Below are positions 51,301 through 64,000 of a stretch of DNA of 64,000 nucleotides, one piece after another. Position 1 is the first letter of the stretch, and every line of letters starts with the position of its first letter. A program made the position numbers and the translations under genes. Below the pieces are notes generated by a model. It did not search any database and had not been told where the DNA came from. It saw nothing but the letters and a program-made list of their open reading frames with translations. The stretch comes from Paralvinella palmiformis (taxonomy: Eukaryota > Annelida > Polychaeta > Terebellida > Alvinellidae): the NCBI GenBank assembly GCA_025642065.1, contig JAODUP010000520.1, forward strand, positions 187,001 through 251,000. Reading direction: 5' to 3'.

Positions 51301-51824
51301 ACCCCCCCCCCCCCAAAAAAATAAGGGTCCAAATGTTGGAAAAGACAATGATGATGTCTGTTTGCTTTAATCTCGATGGCTTTCTAAATAAAAAAATCTA
51401 GGACTGGATTTCTTGAAGTACCAATTAATGAATTATATCCACATTAATTAACCATAATAACAGTGTTGCCATTTTTCTATGAACAGCAAAATAAATACTA
51501 AAATAGTAGAGCAAAATCACTTATCATTTACCATTATTTACATTAATACAATGATAATCAGTTTATTTCAAATATATTTTCAGTGAGAGGATGTTATTGA
51601 GGAGGGTCATTTCAGTGCTGTGCTGAATTTCCCACCAGAAGTAGACTACAAGTAGATCTAGATCTGTGTTGTCACAGTTGTGTATCATCAAAATCATGTA
51701 GTCTAGATCTATGCAACCCACATGACACTACATTATCGCTCACCTTTCGCTCAGCTCTTCTGTCAATTGTTGTCTCTATATTTTGTCTTGCTTTCCAGTT
51801 GTGCCGTTTGTGTAAGCGACCCAT
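27618..51824 (-). CDS. DHX37: ATP-dependent RNA helicase DHX37 (DEAH box), complete, 27 coding exons
   Basis: Nucleolar helicase of small-subunit ribosome biogenesis (yeast Dhr1 family), which removes U3 snoRNA from pre-rRNA. Coding exons, 5' to 3': 51744-51824, 45962-46144, 45760-45860, 45295-45646, 44749-44897, 44546-44638, 42616-42712, 42245-42358, 41977-42078, 41082-41280, 40888-40972, 40517-40640, 40231-40323, 40014-40121, 39772-39896, 38556-38652, 38330-38395, 36985-37060, 35094-35284, 33298-33360, 32934-33090, 31879-31999, 28836-28896, 28540-28654, 28175-28312, 27853-28021, 27618-27756. All phases join (3399 nt, 1132 aa; human about 1157). Landmarks: basic N-terminus, acidic stretch near residues 163-176, P-loop GETGSGKTT 268-276, TEPRR 297-301, DEAH 365-368, SAT 401-403, ILVFVTGQ 465-472, an acidic insert about 491-561, TNVAETSLT 607-615, QRAGRAGR 654-661, then WH/ratchet, OB-fold and the DHX37-type C-terminus. 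An in-frame TAA two codons upstream supports the start. Exon 1 is the least certain because it is short, but its [14 protein letters not shown] matches the family N-terminus. Confidence 0.97.
29025..29056. repeat. (CA)n microsatellite, DHX37 intron 22
   Basis: About 32 bp of CA followed by short GA repeats, about 130 bp upstream (gene sense) of the exon 23 acceptor. Confidence 0.9.
29271..29318. repeat. (TA)n(CA)n compound microsatellite beside a LINE
   Basis: About 32 bp of TA followed by about 14 bp of CA. It lies just upstream of the decayed LINE at 29420-31600. A similar compound tract follows the LINE's 3' end. Confidence 0.9.
29420..31600 (+). pseudogene. decayed LINE: endonuclease plus reverse transcriptase, antisense in DHX37 intron 22
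   Basis: Successive plus-strand frames carry LINE ORF2 landmarks in the right order. APE endonuclease: [11 protein letters not shown] near 29490-29523 and the [11 protein letters not shown] block near 29720-29755. Reverse transcriptase: [20 protein letters not shown] (30384-30443), NQFGFKSKH (30480-30506), [19 protein letters not shown] (about 30727-30783), then a degenerate YADD box (FNADNN, about 30847-30864). LINE 3' remnants follow up to about 31400. Stops and frameshifts break every segment, and part of the polymerase core between 30565 and 30690 is poorly matched. The 3' end has an AATAAA-containing tail (31583-31590) running into (CA)n(TA)n. I cannot name the clade with certainty; it is a non-LTR element of the endonuclease type. 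Confidence 0.8.
31605..31690. repeat. (CA)n(TA)n(CA)n compound microsatellite
   Basis: CA, TA, CA and TA tracts follow one another directly after the 3' end of the decayed LINE. Confidence 0.9.
33672..33745. repeat. polyC / (TC)n / (TG)n / (GA)n low-complexity tract, DHX37 intron 19
   Basis: A run of about nine C residues is followed by TC, TG and GA repeats. The intron (33361-35093) otherwise shows nothing recognisable. Confidence 0.8.
35361..36220. mobile_element. inverted-repeat DNA element with internal tandem duplication, DHX37 intron 18
   Basis: The left end begins ACCGTATATACTCGAGTATA (35361 onward). The reverse complement of the right end (36220 backward) begins ACCGTATAAACTCGCATATA, giving imperfect terminal inverted repeats of about 26 bp. 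Internally a unit of about 200-238 bp is present twice (35514-35714 and 35745-35982). Both units share GCCTACTA, a CAATAAATAACAATTA-like block, AAACTGTTATTTGGATCTCAC and a TAATAACACTTGCC block. There is no transposase frame, so it is non-autonomous. I could not find a convincing target duplication and do not assign a superfamily. Further copies of the terminal motif (CTCGACTTATACGG near 36119-36132) lie inside the right end. Confidence 0.65.
36332..36414. repeat. (TA)n microsatellite pair with CATA spacers
   Basis: Two TA tracts of about 35 and 28 bp are separated and followed by ACACATACATACTGTA-like sequence. They lie in DHX37 intron 18. Confidence 0.9.
36417..36485. mobile_element. 69-bp palindromic MITE-like element
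   Basis: The left arm (36417-36441) reads ACAGTATGGCTCCACTATAA and on to CATGG. The reverse complement of the right arm (36465-36485) reads ACAGTCCACCTATAATATGG. The arms match with small gaps around a 23-bp centre. Tigger/pogo-like elements have comparable ends, but the assignment is inference and no TA duplication is preserved. Confidence 0.45.
37985..38150 (+). repeat. tRNA-derived SINE (family B), DHX37 intron 17
   Basis: The tRNA-like head reads AGTGTGTTGGTTGGAACACT, then CCAGGTTGTGGATTCAAATCC. The tail contains GGCCATATCTCAGGTATGATC, which matches the tails at 3796-3925 and 41615-41770. It lies antisense to DHX37. Confidence 0.7.
38206..38270. repeat. (CA)n and (GA)n low-complexity tract
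   Basis: About 27 bp of CA with interruptions, then a short GA tract, about 60 bp below exon 17 in DHX37 intron 17. Confidence 0.85.
38998..39142 (-). repeat. tRNA-derived SINE (family B), DHX37 intron 15
   Basis: On the minus strand it reads GTGGTGCAGTGGTTAGAGCA, a strong tRNA A box. A CCTCCAGGTTGTGGGTTTGAATC B-box region follows, then the family tail (CATATGTCTCAGATGTGACC). It is one of the best-preserved family B copies. It is oriented with DHX37 transcription. Confidence 0.75.
39244..39515. mobile_element. 272-bp MITE-like element with CAGTCT...AGACTG ends, DHX37 intron 15
   Basis: The ends are CAGTCTAACCTC and, reverse complemented from the right, CAGTCTGGCCTG. A related 3' fragment lies at 58646-58708, sharing ATGGCAGG, a GGGTCC-like block and AAGTTGGCAGTAG, and also ending in AGACTG. 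There is no coding capacity. The superfamily is not assigned; the ends are reminiscent of pogo/Tigger-type elements. Confidence 0.55.
40969..40975 (-). other. DHX37: tandem NAGNAG splice acceptor, DHX37 exon 11
   Basis: On the minus strand the acceptor reads TTTTCAGCAG followed by CCAAACATG. Splicing after the first CAG starts the exon at 40972, and splicing after the second starts it at 40969. Both keep the phase, so alternative use would only add or remove one residue (alanine) in the acidic insert of the helicase. Confidence 0.7.
41615..41770 (+). repeat. tRNA-derived SINE (family B), DHX37 intron 9
   Basis: The tRNA-like head reads ATGGTGCAGTAGCTAGAGTA, then CAGCTGTGGGTTCCAATCC. The tail with GGTATGCCTCAGGTGTGACC is shared with the other family B copies. 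It is antisense to DHX37. Confidence 0.7.
43006..44500. repeat. 8-bp target-site duplication AAAGAAAC flanking a hAT element
   Basis: AAAGAAAC occurs at 43006-43013 and again at 44493-44500, directly outside the inverted termini of the hAT element at 43014-44492. Eight-bp duplications are diagnostic of hAT transposition. The perfect match suggests a fairly recent insertion. Confidence 0.9.
43014..44492 (-). mobile_element. hAT-superfamily DNA transposon with broken transposase, DHX37 intron 6
   Basis: The ends are CAGGGTTGGC on the left and, reverse complemented, CAGTGTTGGC on the right (9 of 10 match). They are flanked by a perfect 8-bp duplication. On the minus strand the C-terminal transposase half can be read through several frames. 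[16 protein letters not shown] lies around 43835-43880. A WWNAV-like block with [17 protein letters not shown] lies around 43530-43600. The hAT dimerisation region (SPASSASME, an in-frame stop, then [20 protein letters not shown] and KLVF) lies around 43350-43480. The element is 1479 bp, shorter than autonomous hATs, and lacks a visible BED finger and N-terminal catalytic region. It is therefore internally deleted or truncated and inactive. Its right end stops 53 bp from the DHX37 exon 6 donor. Confidence 0.88.
45200..45220. repeat. (CA)n microsatellite, DHX37 intron 4
   Basis: About 18 bp of CA, about 75 bp beyond the exon 4 donor. The intron is otherwise unremarkable. Confidence 0.8.
46479..46670 (-). 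repeat. tRNA-derived SINE (family A) with 15-bp target duplication, DHX37 intron 1
   Basis: On the minus strand it has the family A order: GAGGGTGCCTCTATGATC head, a CCGGGTTCAAATC B box, a CATTACCGTTGAAGGTCG body and a TTAGCCTACCTTGGGCACG tail. Direct repeats flank it: TCTGTAGGTTATGTC (46464-46478) and TCTGTAGGTTGTGTC (46671-46685), 14 of 15 identical. This defines the insertion precisely. Confidence 0.85.
46990..48125 (+). pseudogene. LINE fragment: endonuclease domain and linker, antisense in DHX37 intron 1
   Basis: The plus-strand frames match the APE-type endonuclease of a LINE group often mislabelled 'craniofacial development protein 2-like' in invertebrate genomes. [19 protein letters not shown] (47041-47097) is followed by [33 protein letters not shown] and [10 protein letters not shown] up to about 47340. 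After a frameshift come [36 protein letters not shown] and a YWTNHQML block to about 47700. A linker follows until a LKADWCE remnant near 48110. The reverse transcriptase core is missing, so the copy is 3'-truncated and also broken internally. It is flanked on both sides by SINEs (46479-46670 and 48282-48457). Confidence 0.8.
48282..48457 (-). repeat. tRNA-derived SINE (family A), DHX37 intron 1
   Basis: Reading the minus strand, it has the family A head (GCCTCAGTGGTCTAATTGGT), a GAGTTCGAATTTTCGGCG B box, a CATTACCTTTGGAGGTCGCT body and a CTACCACATGC tail ending in an ATC-type tail. Flanking duplications are not clear, so it is probably older than its neighbours at 46479 and 49668. Confidence 0.75.
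49668..49840 (-). repeat. tRNA-derived SINE (family A) with perfect 15-bp target duplication, DHX37 intron 1
   Basis: The best example of the family. On the minus strand it starts GGGGGCGCCTCTATGGTCTA, with an A box in CTAGCAGTAGCGTGCTGG, a B-box region GTTAGAATCCCGGCG, a TACCTTTGGAGGTCGCTCAG body and a TAGCCTACCTTGTGCACAAA tail ending in (ATC). AAGATCTTGTTAAGA occurs at 49653-49667 and 49841-49855, an exact 15-bp target duplication. Such duplications show LINE-mediated retroposition in the not too distant past. Confidence 0.9.
50390..51425. repeat. cluster of direct duplications in DHX37 intron 1
   Basis: Two segments share TGATGTCTGTTTGC, TCTCGATGGCT and ACTGGATTTCTTGA in the same order (about 51190-51268 and 51351-51418), spaced about 155 bp apart. 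A second shared motif, GGCCATTAAGC with an adjacent CACTG, occurs near 50394-50415 and 51278-51293. A polyC/polyA run (51303-51321) lies between the two units. This looks like local duplication or two nested copies of an unknown repeat. Confidence 0.5.
51587..51643 (+). pseudogene. VPS53: partial duplicate of VPS53 coding exon 1
   Basis: These 57 bp match 52260-52316, inside VPS53 exon 1, at 55 of 57 positions. The frame reads [19 protein letters not shown], against [19 protein letters not shown] in the real exon. It is preceded by a plausible splice acceptor (ATATTTTCAG, 51574-51583) and followed by an in-frame TAG after five further codons. The copy lacks the start codon and the true donor site. 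Sequence just after it (CTACAAGTAGATCTAGATCT) also resembles VPS53 intron 1 near 52379-52398, so the duplicated block may have covered exon and intron with an internal deletion. It lies in DHX37 intron 1, antisense to DHX37, 599 bp upstream of the VPS53 start. Confidence 0.85.
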
Positions 51825-52241
51825 TGTTTATCCAAGTAGTTTTTAGTTTTAAAATTATTCTAATTATTTCATAACTATACTGGAAACATTACATTGAACA
51901 CAGCCCAGGCAGCTGCCATTACAATAATCATTACAATATTGAATCATACGCGATACAAAATAGATCCTATCCATTACATTTATGGTTGGAAGATCTGTGT
52001 AGTTATTCTAAATATTATTGGAAAGATGTACAATATTAGTTACATAAAAATCCAGTGTATGTTTTCTGAATACGCTATATCTACATATAATCAGGCGAAT
52101 GAATATTGACCTTTACCGGAAGATCAAAGAACTACATTCGTGTGGGTTGTCATTCATTGATCATGGATGTATTATTAGTGTACATGTAGCTGTCATCTGT
52201 CAGCGAAGACGCCCCGTGTAGAGGGACTCTAGGCGTTTAAA
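51825..52241. promoter_or_regulatory. shared head-to-head promoter interval of DHX37 and VPS53
   Basis: Only 417 bp separate the start codons of DHX37 (minus, 51824) and VPS53 (plus, 52242). The interval must hold both 5' UTRs and both core promoters unless further noncoding exons exist. No TATA box is obvious at a sensible distance from either start. The VPS53-proximal 50 bp are richer in CpG (GCGAAGACGCCCCGTG near 52203-52218). Divergent pairing of housekeeping genes is common in animals; co-regulation is inference. Confidence 0.6.
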
Positions 52242-62463
<10,222 letters not shown>

Positions 62464-62560
62464 AGAATACACAGCCCATGTTATAGTCATTTTGTTTATG
62501 CTGTTGTCACAACAGAATGATGTCATTAAATATTCTGTTGTAATAAATTATATGTTGGAA
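62464..62560 (+). terminator. VPS53: VPS53 3' UTR with polyadenylation signal
   Basis: AATAAA lies at 62542-62547, 79 bp after the stop codon, with TG-rich sequence (TGTGTTGTTT, about 62564-62573) downstream as expected for a cleavage site. A short 3' UTR is inferred; later signals cannot be excluded. Confidence 0.6.
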
Positions 62561-64000
62561 TTAATGTGTTGTTTAGGAAAATAGGTCAGCACAATTACAT
62601 CTACATAATCTGAAAAAAGAAGTGAACAAAGAAAGTAATCATGATTTTATTGAAAACATCTACCTACAAGAGATCCGAGGTATGCATATGAAAGTTATGA
62701 AAAGTGTAGATTCCCTGATACTCGGAATATTTATCATAACTATGATGATGGATGCAACTCATTCTCTGATTCTGTCTGAAACAGTCGCTACTTATTGGAG
62801 CACATTGAAAACATACATTTCTTTTCATGCATACAAACATACACCTGCTTAGTGGCATAGTACTGTATGCAATTATCCAATGCAAATTTAATGTTGTACA
62901 TTGGTTTTTGAAAGCGAAAATACAAGAGAACAGTCGGAAAGTGTCTAATAGTAATACACAATCAAGCTAGCTGCCAAAGAAGGGCTCAAACACAACGTTT
63001 AAAAAAAAGACAATACTGCACAATATAATCACTAAAATGAAGAACCATCATTTTGTACATCACCATTTACTGAAAACCATCTAATCTAACACGGCTCGCT
63101 TCATACATATCGAGGAGGATCATGCCACACACTTCATATTTATCTGCCTAGTGTATTTACTGCATATTACAAAGTCATAATCTGTTTTGATCAAGATCAA
63201 TATCCTTTATGCCATGAAATGGTGGACTGCATAACGAGATACATAATACATCTGATGCGACAGTTCATCACAGCTATTTCTAATATACAAATCAGGTAAA
63301 TTTGTTTTAAAAAATCAAGTGTATGCGATATACCTGTGTTATACCAAATGAATCTATAACAATATAGGTCTATTTATCTTCAGGTCATAACAACGATGTC
63401 AAAGTTCCAATTTTCTGATAAACAAAATAGCCTGCAATCACAATGATTCATATTTCATAAAATAAGCAATTTACTGTTGATGTACTCATCTTAAATATAG
63501 TAGACATTTCTCAGCCCACAGCAAAATTAGAATTTGAATAGCATTAGTATGGTGAAAGCCCATTAGATTACATAGTTGGATTTATTGTGTTTGAAATTTA
63601 TCCCATGTTTGTGTGTTATAGTTTCTAATTTTAGGAAAAACCTAAATAATTTGGCAGATTCCTAATTTACACAAAGGTTTCGTGAACATTCCAGTATTAA
63701 TAGATGTTGTTTAATGGTAGAATCAAAAACATTAAAAACAAGGCACATCTAAGCATTTTATTGCAATGTACCAAAGAATCACTCATGAATCTATGCATCC
63801 TTTGGACACACCAACCCCGGTACTGGGAATACTGCAGGACTGCTGTTTAACAGCCAATTTTATGCACATGCATACAAAGGTTTATTTTCTACATCAGGAT
63901 AGTTCGTATTCATGCATCACCTTGCATACCCAGGTAAATTAGCCATACCTCCTGTTCTTTGGCAATGCCAAATTATGCAGACAGTTTACTGTTACAGAAA
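62561..64000. other. downstream intergenic DNA, nothing recognised
   Basis: Neither strand shows a conserved exon, an RNA gene or a clear repeat. The short frames at 62622-62852 (plus) and 62664-62885 (minus) overlap each other and resemble no family I know. The stretch could include the 3' UTR of a convergent gene beyond the window. Confidence 0.5.

Overview
This is an animal (metazoan) nuclear window. It is AT-rich, full of spliced genes with large introns, long dinucleotide microsatellites, tRNA-derived SINEs, decayed LINEs and DNA transposons. The protein matches, the SINE load and the density of TCTAGA/AGATCT-type motifs fit a mollusc, perhaps a gastropod. That taxonomic guess is an inference (moderate confidence); 'lophotrochozoan' is safer.

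Three conserved protein-coding genes account for all the convincing coding sequence. (1) GRK2 (G protein-coupled receptor kinase 2/3 class) on the minus strand. Only its 5' part is present: coding exons 1-3 (18544 down to 2839, 88 codons), with a 10.7 kb intron 1; the rest lies beyond position 1. (2) DHX37 (DEAH-box helicase of ribosome biogenesis) on the minus strand, complete: 27 coding exons from 51824 down to 27618, 3399 nt, 1132 residues. All exon phases join without a break. (3) VPS53 (GARP/EARP tethering subunit) on the plus strand, complete: 19 coding exons from 52242 to 62463, 2526 nt, 841 residues. DHX37 and VPS53 are head to head, with only 417 bp between start codons, so they probably share a bidirectional promoter. 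No functional link between the three genes is evident.

Region by region: 1-18544 is GRK2 exons and introns with microsatellites and a few SINEs. 18545-27617 is the GRK2 promoter and intergenic DNA, with a LINE 3' fragment (24822-25265) and a tRNA-type SINE. 27618-51824 is DHX37. Its introns hold a decayed LINE (29420-31600), an 860-bp inverted-repeat element with an internal duplication (35361-36220), a hAT transposon with a perfect 8-bp target duplication (43014-44492), a second LINE fragment (46990-48125) and several SINEs, some still flanked by 14-15 bp target duplications. 51587-51643 is a near-identical partial copy of VPS53 exon 1 inside DHX37 intron 1. 52242-62463 is VPS53, with SINEs in introns 1 and 8 and one GC-AG intron. 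62464-64000 is downstream DNA with nothing recognisable.

I found no evidence of a new multi-gene system. The most interesting points are the duplicated VPS53 exon-1 piece, the clean hAT insertion, the SINE family with intact target duplications, the GC-AG intron and the tandem NAGNAG acceptor. All exon borders come from manual reading of splice sites, phase and similarity to remembered human proteins, not from alignments.
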